The notes under the pieces were generated by a model that worked only from the letters and a program-made list of their open reading frames with translations, was not told the origin of the DNA and searched no databases. Of a stretch of 64,000 nt of DNA, positions 17,759-27,169 are shown one piece after another (the stretch's first letter is position 1; every line of letters begins with the position of its first letter). The stretch is taken from positions 238,056 through 302,055 of the forward strand of contig NZ_JADPJI010000011.1 of NCBI RefSeq assembly GCF_023073355.1. Reading direction: 5' to 3'. The translations under genes and the position numbers were made by a program. The DNA comes from Bradyrhizobium sp. 199. GTDB lineage: Bacteria > Pseudomonadota > Alphaproteobacteria > Rhizobiales > Xanthobacteraceae.

Positions 17759-17959
17759 TTAGACTTTGAGGTTCTCTGCGGAGCTTTTGCCTCGGTTTGC
17801 GATCTCTTCGTATTCAACCGTCTGCCCTTCGTTCAGGGACGACAGACCGGCCTTCTGCACTGCCGAGATATGCACGAACACATCCTTGCCGCCCGACGCA
17901 GGCTGGATGAATCCATAACCCTTCGTCGGGTTGAACCACTTGACCGTACCTTTAGCCAT
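17759..17959 (-). CDS. cspA: Cold-shock domain protein
   Basis: A 66-residue single cold-shock domain with MAKGTVKWFNPTKGYGFIQP (RNP1 is KGYGFI) and DVFVHISAV (RNP2). The start at 17959 begins the domain exactly. CSD proteins bind single-stranded RNA and DNA and act as RNA chaperones. About 210 bases separate it from the upstream sorB gene on the same strand, enough for its own promoter and the long leader typical of csp genes. Confidence 0.95.
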   Translation of the reverse strand: MAKGTVKWFNPTKGYGFIQPASGGKDVFVHISAVQKAGLSSLNEGQTVEYEEIANRGKSSAENLKV

Positions 17960-18168
17960 CACGTCTTCTCCGCGGGTCTTCCTCCGAGATCTCGAACCGC
18001 CAGTCCCCGCCAACCGGCCGGTTCGGTCCTAACAGAATACGCGGAATGTGGCCGGCTTGGTAGCTCAAACCACATCAGCATTTCGCCGAATTCCGCTCAA
18101 CTTCGCAGCGCTTTTTGCCGGTTTTGCCCGTTTCGCGGTCAAGGGTCCGCTCGTCCCCGCGCCATCCG

Positions 18169-18483
18169 TCAATACGTCGCCGCCAGATAATCGACGATCT
18201 TGCCGACATCGGCATCGTCGATCGGTGCGCCATAGACCTTGATCATCTTGGTTACTTCGGCCTGCCAGAAGCCTTTTTTGTCCTTCATCGGCGGCTGCGT
18301 CTTGATGTAGTCGGCGGAGTGGCAGGCGCTGCAATTGCCCTGCACGACCTCAAGGTTGGGCCCGGGCTTGAGGGCGGCGACCTCGTCGGGCGTCTTGTAA
18401 TTGACCGGCGCGGCAAGCGCCGAACCCACCGCGGCGGCGATGGCGAGTGAGACGGCGAGGAGAACGGTGCGCTGCATGATCAT
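18169..18483 (-). CDS. sorB: Sulfite dehydrogenase cytochrome c subunit
   Basis: A 104-residue periplasmic c-type cytochrome: signal peptide MIMQRTVLLAVSLAIAAAVG ending near ALAAP, one haem site CSACH near residues 50-54, and later methionines (PPMKDKKGFW, TKMIKVYG) that can supply the second ligand. The stop-start gap to the upstream molybdoenzyme gene is six bases. This pair is the SorAB layout, in which SorB accepts electrons from sulfite oxidation. The small size, single haem and position all agree. Confidence 0.9.
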   Translation of the reverse strand: MIMQRTVLLAVSLAIAAAVGSALAAPVNYKTPDEVAALKPGPNLEVVQGNCSACHSADYIKTQPPMKDKKGFWQAEVTKMIKVYGAPIDDADVGKIVDYLAATY

Positions 18484-18489
18484 TCTCCT

Positions 18490-19689
18490 TCAGGCCACGG
18501 TCACGCGGACGGCTTCGACGACGTTGCGCAAATAGCCCGCCGGATTCCAGCGCGGCGTTTCCGGCTGCGTCTCGCCGCCATTGCCGGTGGCACGCACCTT
18601 GAGCTCATGGCTGCCTGCCGGAAGCTTCACCGGCAGATTCCATTCGCGGAACGAGTATTTGCCGAGATCCTTGCCGAGCTTTGCGCTCACCCAGGTCTTG
18701 CCACCGTCGGTCGAGACCTGGACCTCCCTGATGCCCTTGCCGCCGTCGAAGGCGATGCCGCGCAGGGTCACAGCTCCCGCCTTCAGCTTGGCGCCATCAG
18801 GCACGCTGGTGATGAAGGAGCGGATGGTGAAGCGGTTGATCGGGATCGTCGCCTTCGGCGCCGTGCCGGGCTCGATCGCGTTATCAGGCGTGTCGGGAAT
18901 GCGATAGGCCGACTTCATCCAGAAGCCGTCATAGACATTGTCGATCACGGTGATCTCGTTGAGGTGCTTGACCCAGTAGGTCCCGTAATAGCCGGGCACG
19001 ATCAGGCGCAGCGGAAAGCCGTTGAGGAACGGCAGGTCCTCGCCGTTCATGCCGTAGGCCAGCATCACCTCGCCATCCCTGGCGTGATCGATATCGAGCG
19101 CCTTGATGAAATCAGGCGTCTTGTCGCTGACCGGCCCGTCCATGCCGTTGAACGTGACCTGCCTGGCGCCGCTCTGGACGCCCGCCATCTCGAGCACCGC
19201 CTTCAGCGGCACGCCGCGCCAGCGCGCATTGCCCATGGCGCCGTTGGCGAGCTGGCCGCCGGCGACGCGCGGCTCGACGAAGCCGCGGCTGTTGCCGGAG
19301 CACTGATTGACGGCGACGATCTCCGTCGCCTTCATCTTCCTGATGTCTTTCAGCGAAAGTTTCAGCGGCTTGTCGACCTTGCCCTTGACCTCCAGCGTGA
19401 ACTTGTCGGGGTCGAGATCGTAGGGCAGGTCGGAGAGATGATAGCGCACGAAGAACGCGTTGTTAGGCGTGATCGGGCCGTCGTTGAAGATCGCAAACGG
19501 CGTCTCAAGCTGCGGCGGCCGGCTGGTCAGGCCGATCATCGGCCGCTTCTGCGGATATTTCACCAGCGGCCGTTCGCCGTTGGCGAATGGGAGCGTGACG
19601 GTGTCGAGTGCCAGTGCCTTGGTGGAATTCAGTGTGGCCGCAAGTGCGGTCAAGCCCGCTCCTTTGAGCAGGTCGCGTCGGTCGAACAT
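18490..19689 (-). CDS. sorA: Sulfite dehydrogenase molybdenum subunit
   Basis: A 399-residue protein of the sulfite oxidase family. A Tat export signal is at the N-terminus (MFDRRDLLKGAGLTALAATL). The molybdenum ligand cysteine is in AVNQCSGNSRGF near residue 128, the SorA-type version of the motif. The C-terminal dimerisation domain includes GIREVQVSTDGGKTWVSAKL and HELKVRATGNGGETQPETPR. It oxidises sulfite to sulfate in the periplasm and passes electrons to the adjacent SorB cytochrome. Likely role: detoxifying sulfite or gaining energy from sulfonate or thiosulfate use. Confidence 0.93.
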   Translation of the reverse strand: MFDRRDLLKGAGLTALAATLNSTKALALDTVTLPFANGERPLVKYPQKRPMIGLTSRPPQLETPFAIFNDGPITPNNAFFVRYHLSDLPYDLDPDKFTLEVKGKVDKPLKLSLKDIRKMKATEIVAVNQCSGNSRGFVEPRVAGGQLANGAMGNARWRGVPLKAVLEMAGVQSGARQVTFNGMDGPVSDKTPDFIKALDIDHARDGEVMLAYGMNGEDLPFLNGFPLRLIVPGYYGTYWVKHLNEITVIDNVYDGFWMKSAYRIPDTPDNAIEPGTAPKATIPINRFTIRSFITSVPDGAKLKAGAVTLRGIAFDGGKGIREVQVSTDGGKTWVSAKLGKDLGKYSFREWNLPVKLPAGSHELKVRATGNGGETQPETPRWNPAGYLRNVVEAVRVTVA

Positions 19690-20040
19690 CTGGTCCCCTC
19701 CCGGAGCTTTTCGTCGGGCCGGCGGTCATCACCGCGATCCTGCGTCCATCTGTCTCGACCATTTGGTTGAAGTCAATTCGTGCTTTCGCAGCAGGCCCAT
19801 GCCGCTGCGTTGCAGCAGGCCGGTGTTGCGCTCGTCACGAGAATGACTGAGCCGTCGCCGCAGCGAAGGTGTGGTCCCTGGCCCCGTTCTTGCGGGCGAC
19901 GACGAGCTTCGCTCGCGCTAAGAGGGTTGGGTGAGGGGCCTCTCTCCACGCGTGCGACTGCCGCGAAACCTGTACCCTACCGGGAAACTGCGGTACGCGC
20001 GCATTCCGACCTGTCTCCGCAAGGGGGGAGAGGTGAAGAG
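19690..20040. other. Noncoding gap upstream of sorA with a degenerate family-D-like repeat
   Basis: No convincing gene. Around 19880-20033 there are scattered matches to the family-D repeat (GGGTGAGGGGCCTCTC, then CTCCGCAAGGGGGGAGAGG), too decayed to fold cleanly. The 90 bases next to sorA should hold its promoter; no site is obvious. Confidence 0.5.
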
Positions 20041-21771
20041 TCAAGCCGCGACGCGCTCGCTTCGATCAACCAGCGCCGTCAGCTGCCGCGCATCCGCCAC
20101 AAGGCGCACGGCAAGCGGCTCGTCGCGGCCGCGGATCGCGACCTCCTGCAGAGGCAGGGCGTCGTCGACAAGTCCGGCGGTGCGGCGGACTTCTTCCGAG
20201 ACGATCGCTTCACAGGCAAGCGTCTTGGTCATGTCCTGGAGCCGGGCCGCGACATTGACGGCATCGCCGAGCGCGGTGAAGACGATGTGATCGCGATAAC
20301 CGATGTCGCCGATGATGACCTCGCCGCCATGAATACCGACGCCGAAGCGGATCGGCTGGCGCAGATCGTGGCTCAGGAGCTCGTTGAGTTCGTCGATATG
20401 CGTGGCGATGCCGGCGGCAGCCTTCAGCGCCTGCCGGCAGGCCTGTTGCGGATCGGCAGTCAATCCGAACAGCGCCAGCATGCCGTCGCCGACGAACTGG
20501 TTCGGCTGGCCGCCGTTCTCGATCACCGCCTGCGACACCGCGCCGAGGAAGCGGTTGACGATGAAGACGGTGTCGAACGGCAGCCGCTTTTCCGCGAGCT
20601 GGGTCGAGCCGCGCATGTCCACGAACAGACTGACGAGATAGCGCTCCTGGCCGATTCGGGCTGGTGTCGAGGCCTGCCCGTCCGCATGCGTGTGCGGCGT
20701 GAAGAGCTGGAAGAAGGAGAGATCGGACGAAGGCCGCAGCTGGCAGGCCAGCCGGATCGAGGGATCGGCGGTGCCGACACGGGTGAGCACGAAGGCCTCG
20801 CGCTGCGACGGTGTAGGCAGCGCGTCATGATCGCCGATGATACGGATGCGGCAAGTCGAGCAGCGGGCGCGGCCACCGCAGACGCTGGCATGCGGCACAT
20901 TGTGGCGCAGGCTCGCTTCCAGCACGGAGAGGCCCTTGGGGACCCGTACCGTCTTGCCGTTGCCGTAGGACAGCGCGATCATGCCGCCGCGCCGCTCGCG
21001 CCAGGCTCGCACGCCGCGAGCCGCCAGCGCCAGCGCCAGCAGACCGAAATAGCCGACGGTGAGGCCGCCGGTGATGCGGTCGAGCGTGTTGCCTTCCGCG
21101 ACCGTGCCGACTTGACGGCGGGAGAGATTTTGCGCACGCCAGTCTCGATCGTCGCTCTCGATCTCGACGCTGCGGCCGCCCTGATAGATGCCGAGTAGCG
21201 ACAATGTCGGAATCAGCACGGCGGCCGCGAGCAGGTAGGGCGCCGCGCGCGTGAAGAATGGTTTGAGCCGAAGCCAAAAATAGATGCCGATACAGCCGTG
21301 CACCCAGGCGATCAGCAGAAGGATCGTCATTTGCCAGAGCCGACCCGGCGATGCGACGAAGAACAGATACAATTCCTGCGGATAGAGCTTCTCATGTCCG
21401 TACAGCGTCTGGCCGAGCCGCACCCCGATCACATGTCCCATGATCAGCGCGGGGATGCTCAAGCCCAGCACGAGCTGAAGCGGCTCGATCGTCCGCCAGC
21501 GGAACTGCCGGCGTTGATACAGCGCGTAGATGCCGAGCCCCATATGCGTGAGCGCCGCCGTGTAGAACAGGATCGCGACGGGGAGGAACTGCCAGAAGAC
21601 GGTGTGATAGTAGACCCCGGCCTCCATGGCATCGACCGAGACGTTGCCGAGCGCATGGTTGAGGAAATGGCTGATCACATAACAGAACAGGATCACGCCG
21701 CAGATGAGCCGCACCTGCCGCACGCTGGTGGCGCGGACGAGTTCGGACAGATGTGCAGGAGCCATGGCCAT
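20041..21771 (-). CDS. Class III adenylate/guanylate cyclase fused to a 2Fe-2S ferredoxin domain and a six-helix membrane anchor
   Basis: A 576-residue three-part protein. Residues 15-245 contain about six membrane helices rich in histidine (CYVISHFLNHALGN, THMGLGIYAL, MGHVIGVRLGQTLYGHE, WVHGCIGIYFWLRL), recalling the haem-b-binding anchor of succinate dehydrogenase. Residues about 258-345 are a plant-type ferredoxin domain with CGGRARCSTC (C-x5-C-x2-C) and a fourth cysteine in RLACQL. Residues about 370-560 are a class III cyclase: metal-binding Asp in FVDMRGST and QFVGDGMLALFG, and GDAVNVAARLQ with the conserved Asn and Arg. All catalytic positions look intact. The arrangement suggests cyclic nucleotide synthesis controlled by the redox state of quinone, haem or the cluster. 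It is monocistronic. Confidence 0.92.
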   Translation of the reverse strand: MAMAPAHLSELVRATSVRQVRLICGVILFCYVISHFLNHALGNVSVDAMEAGVYYHTVFWQFLPVAILFYTAALTHMGLGIYALYQRRQFRWRTIEPLQLVLGLSIPALIMGHVIGVRLGQTLYGHEKLYPQELYLFFVASPGRLWQMTILLLIAWVHGCIGIYFWLRLKPFFTRAAPYLLAAAVLIPTLSLLGIYQGGRSVEIESDDRDWRAQNLSRRQVGTVAEGNTLDRITGGLTVGYFGLLALALAARGVRAWRERRGGMIALSYGNGKTVRVPKGLSVLEASLRHNVPHASVCGGRARCSTCRIRIIGDHDALPTPSQREAFVLTRVGTADPSIRLACQLRPSSDLSFFQLFTPHTHADGQASTPARIGQERYLVSLFVDMRGSTQLAEKRLPFDTVFIVNRFLGAVSQAVIENGGQPNQFVGDGMLALFGLTADPQQACRQALKAAAGIATHIDELNELLSHDLRQPIRFGVGIHGGEVIIGDIGYRDHIVFTALGDAVNVAARLQDMTKTLACEAIVSEEVRRTAGLVDDALPLQEVAIRGRDEPLAVRLVADARQLTALVDRSERVAA

Positions 21772-21971
21772 GATTCGGTTGTATCAGCTCACGAAGGAGA
21801 ACAGCCAGCGTAGCGTTTAATTCCGGGGCTGGACAGCTTGCGGGGTCAGATACGCGGGAAGCCGCCACAATCTCGGTGTCGTCCCGTACAAGCTCAGACC
21901 GATCCGGGACGACGATCGGGTCGGGAGCCCCCGCATTGACTCCCCCTCCCAAGTTGGGGAAAAGCGCCGCC

Positions 21972-23561
21972 GTGACGACAGCCCCCGACATCACGATGCC
22001 CCCCGACAGCGCGGCGCGCCGGCCCCTCGTCATGGCCGTCGCGGTCATCGCGGTGATGACCGTACTCCGCATCCTCTACGCCTCCGCGATCGAGCTGCGC
22101 ACCGACGAGGCCTATTACTGGACCTGGTCGAAGGAGGGCGCGCTCAACTTCCTCGATCATCCTCCGGGCATTGCATGGCTGATCCGTTTCGGCACCGCGA
22201 TCTTCGGCGACACTCCGCTCGGTGTCCGCTTCGGCGGCATCGTCGCGATGCTGGTGACGCAGCTCCTGCTCGCCGACATCGTCCGCCGCCTCACCCACGA
22301 TGCGCGCGCTGTCATGTTCGCGGTGCTGATGCCGGAAGCTGCGCTTTATTACGGCCTGCTGATGGCCAAGGTCGCGCCCGATGTCGCCATGATCCCGTTC
22401 GCGGTAGCGATGGTGTGGTCCTTGGTACGGCTGGCGCAGAGCGGCGACGGACGCTGGTGGCTCGTGGCCGGGCTGTTCGCCGGCCTCTCGATGCTGTCGA
22501 AATTCACCGCGATCATGTTCGCGCCCGCGGTGGCGGTCTTTCTGCTGGTGCCGGATTGGCGTTGGCGCTGGTCGCGCAGCCCCTATCCCTATCTTGCCGT
22601 GCTGGTTGCGATGACCGTGTTCTCGCCGGTGCTGATCTGGAACGTGCAGCACGATTGGGCCTCGTTTCGTTTCCAGGGCGTGCGCGCCACCGCCAATTAC
22701 GGCATCTCGCTGCGGACGATCGGCGACTTCATTGGCTTGCAGTTCGGTCTGGTCGGCTTTGTCATGCTGCCGGTGGTGCTGACAGGCCTGGTGCTGACGG
22801 CATGGCGCGGCTACCGCACGCGCGAGCCGGTCGCGATGCTGTTGTCGACCGCCGTACTGGTGCCGTTTCTCTACTTCCTGGCGAAGTCGACGACGCTCCG
22901 GGTCGGCGACACCTGGCCGATGTTCATGTGGCCGGTCGGCTTCGCTGCGGCGGCCGTGAACCTTGCGACGATGGCAAGGGAGGGCTGGTCGGCCCGGATG
23001 CTGAATTCGTCGGTGTTCTGGGCGCGAACGGCGATCGTCTCGGGCATCGCCTTCGTCGTGATCGTGTTCCTCTATTATGTCGCCGCGCCCTGGAATCTCC
23101 TGGGCAAGATCGATCCGATCGGTGCCGAGGCCGGTTACGAGCAGGTCGCCGCGCGCACGCAGGCAGCGCTGGATGAAACCGGCGCGACCTGGATTGCCAC
23201 CACGGACTACCGCACCTATGCCATGATGCGCTGGCTGTTCAGGGGGCGCGTGCCTGTCATCGAGATCAACGAACGCGGCCGCTTCCAGGATTTCAGCGAC
23301 CCCGGCATGGACCGGATCAAGGGCCAGGCCGGCATCTATGTCGGCCGCGAGCCGGACGATCGTTCGTCGCTCTGGGAGAGCATCCCCGCCAAGCGCGAGC
23401 CGCTCGGCCGCGTCGAACGCCGCTGGCGCGGCGTTCTGTCCGACACCTATGTGCTGGAGAAGCTCACCGGCTGGACCCCGCAGCTGTCGCCGCCGAAGGA
23501 TTCACCGCTGTTCCAGTGGCGCGTGCTGGCGGGGGAATTCGAGAAGCCTGTGCTAGCCTGA
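21972..23561 (+). CDS. Membrane glycosyltransferase of the ArnT/PMT type (GT39/83)
   Basis: A large polytopic membrane protein of about 529 residues. The first loop after TM1 has RTDEAYYWTWSKEGALNFLD followed by HPPGIAWLI, the catalytic Asp-Glu loop and HPP pattern of lipid-phosphate-sugar glycosyltransferases such as ArnT. About ten further hydrophobic segments follow, then a soluble C-terminal part (ATWIATTDYRTYAMMRWLFR). The start is uncertain: GTG 21972 gives a short cytoplasmic N-terminus, ATG 21996 is also possible, and the frame is open to 21876. It probably transfers a sugar from a polyprenyl carrier to lipid A, a hopanoid or a glycan; the acceptor is unknown. Confidence 0.88.
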   Translation: MTTAPDITMPPDSAARRPLVMAVAVIAVMTVLRILYASAIELRTDEAYYWTWSKEGALNFLDHPPGIAWLIRFGTAIFGDTPLGVRFGGIVAMLVTQLLLADIVRRLTHDARAVMFAVLMPEAALYYGLLMAKVAPDVAMIPFAVAMVWSLVRLAQSGDGRWWLVAGLFAGLSMLSKFTAIMFAPAVAVFLLVPDWRWRWSRSPYPYLAVLVAMTVFSPVLIWNVQHDWASFRFQGVRATANYGISLRTIGDFIGLQFGLVGFVMLPVVLTGLVLTAWRGYRTREPVAMLLSTAVLVPFLYFLAKSTTLRVGDTWPMFMWPVGFAAAAVNLATMAREGWSARMLNSSVFWARTAIVSGIAFVVIVFLYYVAAPWNLLGKIDPIGAEAGYEQVAARTQAALDETGATWIATTDYRTYAMMRWLFRGRVPVIEINERGRFQDFSDPGMDRIKGQAGIYVGREPDDRSSLWESIPAKREPLGRVERRWRGVLSDTYVLEKLTGWTPQLSPPKDSPLFQWRVLAGEFEKPVLA

Positions 23562-23582
23562 CAAGGCGAACGCTGGCCCTTT

Positions 23583-23732
23583 CCTTCTCCCCTTGTGGGA
23601 GAAGGTGGCGCGAAACGCCGGATGAGGGGTCTGTCTCCGCGAGCGCATCTCTAGCGTTGAGTTCGAGGAGGCAGACCCCTCACCCGTCTTGCCGCTTCGC
23701 GGCGAGCCACCCTCTCCCACAAGGGGAGAGGG
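23583..23732. repeat. REP-like palindromic repeat, family D (full length)
   Basis: Left arm CCTTCTCCCCTTGTGGGAGA, right arm TCTCCCACAAGGGGAGAGG, with inner paired stretches GGATGAGGGGTCTG and CAGACCCCTCACCCG. Related elements are at 40842-40902 (half) and 46799-46916 (variant). It sits between convergent genes. Confidence 0.88.
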
Positions 23733-23759
23733 AATAGCGAGCGCCGCGCCAGCAAAGCG

Positions 23760-24788
23760 CTACTCCTCTCCGTCCTTCTTCCGCAGCAGATCCGTCGCCA
23801 AATCTGACAGCTTCGGCGGCGGCAACGCTGCGAATGGCAGCGGGCGTGTGACGTCGATGGCGGCTAGCCCCAGCCGTGCCGTCAACAACCCATTGAGCAC
23901 GCCTTCGCCGAGGCGCTGAGACAGTTTCGCCGCGATGCCGTGACCGAGCATCTGCTGCACCAGGCTGTCGCTCGCAGCCATGCCACCGGTGATGGCGAGA
24001 TGGGCGATGACGTGACGGAGCAGGCGGATCATGCCGAGCGCGCCGGGGCGCCCGCCATAGAGCCGCGCCAGCTGACGGATCAGGCGCAATGCGGCGACGA
24101 ACACGAACAGCACGTCGATCGCGGCGCGTGGACTCACCGCGGTCACGATCGAGACCTTTTGCGCGGCTGATGACACCAGCCGCCGCGCCTCGGCATCCAG
24201 CGGCGACATCAGCTCGCGCTCGGCGAGCCGGATCATGTCGGCGCCGTCGATGATCTCGCCGGCGTGGCTCTCCAGGGTGGCCCGGGCGCGCGCGAGCTGC
24301 GGGTTCTGGTGCGCGATCTTGAGCAGATCCTGCACGATGACGCGGCTCTCCTTGCGGTCGTCGCTGGCAAGCACAGCGGCAGCGCGCTGGTGCAGTTGCT
24401 CGATCGCGGCGAGGCGCGCGAGACCGAACCCCTCGCGGCCGATCACCACGGCGAGCGCAAGCGCGGTCACGAGCGCAAACGCCAACCCGACGTAGCCGAG
24501 GCTCTCGCTGCGTGCGAACAAATCCTCGATCAGATGGACCACGCCGAGGCCGGTGCCGAGCAGCGTCAGCCCGGCAACGCCCGACCAGAACAGCGCGCCC
24601 CAGGGAAAACCGCGGCGGGCGGGCGGCACGGTTTGAACCGGCACCGGCAGCATGGACGGATCAGGCTCCGGCGTGATCTGGATGGTGGCGCGGCTGAGTC
24701 GGCTGGTCTCGTCGGCTTCGGTGACGACGACGCCGGGATCGTCGAGCCGGAACGTCGCCGGTCGCCGTGGCTTCGATCGGTCGTTCAT
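23760..24788 (-). CDS. ycjF: YcjF/TIGR01620 family inner membrane protein
   Basis: A 342-residue membrane protein starting MNDRSKPRRPATFRLDDPGV. Two membrane helices lie near residues 70-125 (GVAGLTLLGTGLGVVHLI and GLAFALVTALALAVVIG), followed by a long soluble part with the family's C-terminal hydrophobic region (GALGMIRLLRHVIAHLAITG). The ATG at 24788 overlaps the stop of the upstream ycjX-like gene by four bases, which indicates translational coupling. YcjF pairs with YcjX in gammaproteobacteria, where both belong to the envelope-stress (Psp) regulon; regulation here is not visible. Confidence 0.9.
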   Translation of the reverse strand: MNDRSKPRRPATFRLDDPGVVVTEADETSRLSRATIQITPEPDPSMLPVPVQTVPPARRGFPWGALFWSGVAGLTLLGTGLGVVHLIEDLFARSESLGYVGLAFALVTALALAVVIGREGFGLARLAAIEQLHQRAAAVLASDDRKESRVIVQDLLKIAHQNPQLARARATLESHAGEIIDGADMIRLAERELMSPLDAEARRLVSSAAQKVSIVTAVSPRAAIDVLFVFVAALRLIRQLARLYGGRPGALGMIRLLRHVIAHLAITGGMAASDSLVQQMLGHGIAAKLSQRLGEGVLNGLLTARLGLAAIDVTRPLPFAALPPPKLSDLATDLLRKKDGEE

Positions 24789-26254
24789 GACAGCTTGTCT
24801 CCGATCAGGAACTGCAAGGCACGGTCGAGGCGGATGTGAGGCAGCGTCGGCGGCTCGCTGCCTCCGCACTCGAGTGGGGGCGGCCGAAAGCGCAGGAAGC
24901 GGAAGTCGCTCGTCTCGGCAGCCTCGGTCGCGAGGCCGCGGAAAGCATCGATGCCGTTGAACAGCGGCTCGGGATCCAAGGGCAGGTCGCCCGGAAAAGT
25001 CGCGACCTCGGTGTTGCCGTCGAAGAACTCGCCGCCGGCGCTTTCGCCCGCGGCTGGCGTTCCGAGGATTGACGGCAATCTGTCGCGGCCCCGCGCGACT
25101 TGCGCTTCCGTTGTGGCGCGCACCGCGGCAAGCGCCACAACGTCGATCGCCGCGCCGGTATTTTCCGCGCGGGCGACGGCGCCGGCGACGGCGCGGCGCA
25201 GCACGGCCTCGAGCCGGTCGTGGCTGGAATGATGCAGATGGTCCGCCTTGGTCGCCGCGAACAGGATGCGGTCGATGCGCGGCCGGAACAGGCTGGAGAG
25301 GATCGTGCTGCGGCCGATGTTGAAGCAACCGAGAATGCCGGCAAGCGCGGCTTCGAGATCGTGCAGCGCCTCGGGACCGGAGTTGAACGCGGCAAGCGCA
25401 TCGGCCAGCACGATCTGGCGATCGAGCCGGGCAAAATGATCGCGAAAGAACGGGCGCACCACCACGTCCTTGTAGGCTTCGAAGCGGCGCACCATCATCG
25501 CCCACAGCGATCCGTCCGGCGCCTGCCCGCCGGCGGGTACCTCGAGCGGCGCGAAGGTCAGCGCCGGGGAGCCTGCGAGATTTCCGGGCATCAGGAAGCG
25601 ACCGGGCGGCAGCAGGCTCATCGCAAAGCGCTCGTCGCGACAGGCGCGCAAATAATCGGTGAAGAGTTTTGCCGCGGTGAGCGTCGCCTGCTCGTCCTCG
25701 CGGGCCCCGGGCTTGAGCGTTGCCAGATGCGCGTGCCATGCGCTCGCAAGATGCGCACGTGGCGCCTCGCGCGACAGCGCAAGGCTCTCCGCCGACCACT
25801 GCTCGAAGCTCTTCTGCAGCAGCGGCAGGTCGAGCAGCCATTCGCCCGGATAGTCGACGATGTCGAGTGTCAGCGTGCGGTCGGCGCCGTTTGGGCGCTG
25901 ATAGTCGATGACGAGCCTGAGCTCGCTGATGTCGACGGTCGACTTCGGCCAGCGTCGCTCCTCGACCAGCGCGCGCAGATGGCTCTCATAGGCAAAGCGC
26001 GGCACGGCATCGTCCGGCTGCGGCGCCAGATGCCCTCGCGCGATCCGGCCCGAGGCATAGGCCTCGAACACCGGAAACCGGCCACCGCGGGTGAGGCCGT
26101 GGATCAGCGCGGTGATGAACACGGTCTTGCCCGCCCGCGACAGGCCCGTGACCCCGAGCCGCACCGTCGGATTGAAGAAATGCTCCCCGTAGTCGATCAG
26201 CGCCTGGGCCGACAAGCGCGCTTCTTCGACCATATCCTGGAAACTAAATGCCAT
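24785..26254 (-). CDS. ycjX: YcjX-like P-loop NTPase (DUF463)
   Basis: A 489-residue GTPase-like protein. The Walker A motif GLSRAGKTVF is near residues 36-45, and LTLDIVDYPGEWLLDLPLLQ near residue 122 has the Asp of Walker B. FAATKADHLHHSSHDRLEAV near residue 330 looks like the base-recognition x-K-x-D motif. The family is widespread in Proteobacteria, interacts with membrane stress systems and is normally followed by ycjF, as here (four-base overlap). It is cytoplasmic, probably membrane-associated through YcjF. Confidence 0.92.
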   Translation of the reverse strand: MAFSFQDMVEEARLSAQALIDYGEHFFNPTVRLGVTGLSRAGKTVFITALIHGLTRGGRFPVFEAYASGRIARGHLAPQPDDAVPRFAYESHLRALVEERRWPKSTVDISELRLVIDYQRPNGADRTLTLDIVDYPGEWLLDLPLLQKSFEQWSAESLALSREAPRAHLASAWHAHLATLKPGAREDEQATLTAAKLFTDYLRACRDERFAMSLLPPGRFLMPGNLAGSPALTFAPLEVPAGGQAPDGSLWAMMVRRFEAYKDVVVRPFFRDHFARLDRQIVLADALAAFNSGPEALHDLEAALAGILGCFNIGRSTILSSLFRPRIDRILFAATKADHLHHSSHDRLEAVLRRAVAGAVARAENTGAAIDVVALAAVRATTEAQVARGRDRLPSILGTPAAGESAGGEFFDGNTEVATFPGDLPLDPEPLFNGIDAFRGLATEAAETSDFRFLRFRPPPLECGGSEPPTLPHIRLDRALQFLIGDKLS

Positions 26255-26432
26255 ATGAACGTTGGGAATCCCAGGCGGCCGGAAATGTGAAAGCGTTCAC
26301 AGAAATGGCAATTGCGTGAAGAAAATCAAGCTTCATACTTCCACCGCCTTTGCCGCCAGATCAGCCGTTTGAACGACGCGCCGGTTCCGAAACACCCATA
26401 CTAGAGCGTATTGCTTCACCTTGCGGATTGCC

Positions 26433-27128
26433 ATGACCGTCTTCCAACTGAAACAGCTTGCATCCAATTCTGTCCACGCCGCGGCCGACGTGATGGGCTG
26501 GAACTACGATCGCGCCGAGCTGATCGCCGATGGCCTCATCCACGCGATCGGCGTGCTTTGCGGCATCGTTGCCGCGACCGTGCTGGTGGTGCTGACGGTG
26601 CTCTATGCCGACGCGACCGACGTCGTCGGCGTCTCGATCTATGTCGCGGGCCTGCTTTCGATGCTGGTGTTGTCGGCGACCTACAATCTCTGGCCGGTCT
26701 CGCCGGCCAAATGGCTGCTGCGGCGCTTCGACCACTCCGCGATCTATCTGCTGATCGCGGCGACCTACACGCCGTTCATCCTGGAGGTGAAGGACAGCGG
26801 GTTCGCAATGGCGCTGCTCGCCGGCGTCTGGTGCGTGGCGATCCTCGGCATCGTGCTGAAACTTCTCTATCCCGGCCGGTTCGACCGCGTCGCGGTCGGC
26901 ATCTATCTCGCCATGGGCTGGAGCGGCGTGATGCTCTACGATTCCGTGGTTCAGGCGTTGCCCGCGCTGGTGCTGGGCCTCATCCTTGCCGGCGGCCTGC
27001 TCTACAGCTTCGGCGTGATCTTTCACGCCTGGCGACGGCTGCGCTTCCAGAATGCGATCTGGCACGGCTTTGTCTTGGCCGGAGCGGCGTGCCATTATAC
27101 CGCGGTGCTCGACCTGGTGTTGAGCTGA
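26433..27128 (+). CDS. Hemolysin III / PAQR family membrane protein
   Basis: A 231-residue seven-helix protein. The PAQR signature residues are all visible: ELIADGLIHAIG (Glu, Asp and His near the N-terminus), SATYNLW (Ser-x-x-Tyr-Asn), FDHSAIYLLIAATYTPF (Asp-His followed by Tyr-x-x-Pro), and the late histidines in IFHAWRRL and WHGFVLAGAACHY. These residues bind zinc, and some members hydrolyse ceramide. The name hemolysin III is historical. ATG 26433 is preferred to TTG 26421. There is no clear operon with its neighbours. Confidence 0.92.
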   Translation: MTVFQLKQLASNSVHAAADVMGWNYDRAELIADGLIHAIGVLCGIVAATVLVVLTVLYADATDVVGVSIYVAGLLSMLVLSATYNLWPVSPAKWLLRRFDHSAIYLLIAATYTPFILEVKDSGFAMALLAGVWCVAILGIVLKLLYPGRFDRVAVGIYLAMGWSGVMLYDSVVQALPALVLGLILAGGLLYSFGVIFHAWRRLRFQNAIWHGFVLAGAACHYTAVLDLVLS

Positions 27129-27169
27129 GCAAGCTTCAAGAAGCGGTATAAGATTAGAGGAGACGTCGC

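Noticed and set aside
17960..18168. Long leader of the cold-shock gene as a thermosensor
   Set aside because: A long leader is typical for csp genes, but I could not find the cold-box or a clear alternative fold by eye, so no feature is claimed.
23760..25841. A 693-codon open frame on the minus strand
   Set aside because: Only the last 342 codons, from 24788, are the real YcjF-like gene. The N-terminal half overlaps the YcjX gene in another frame and is a composition artefact of high GC.
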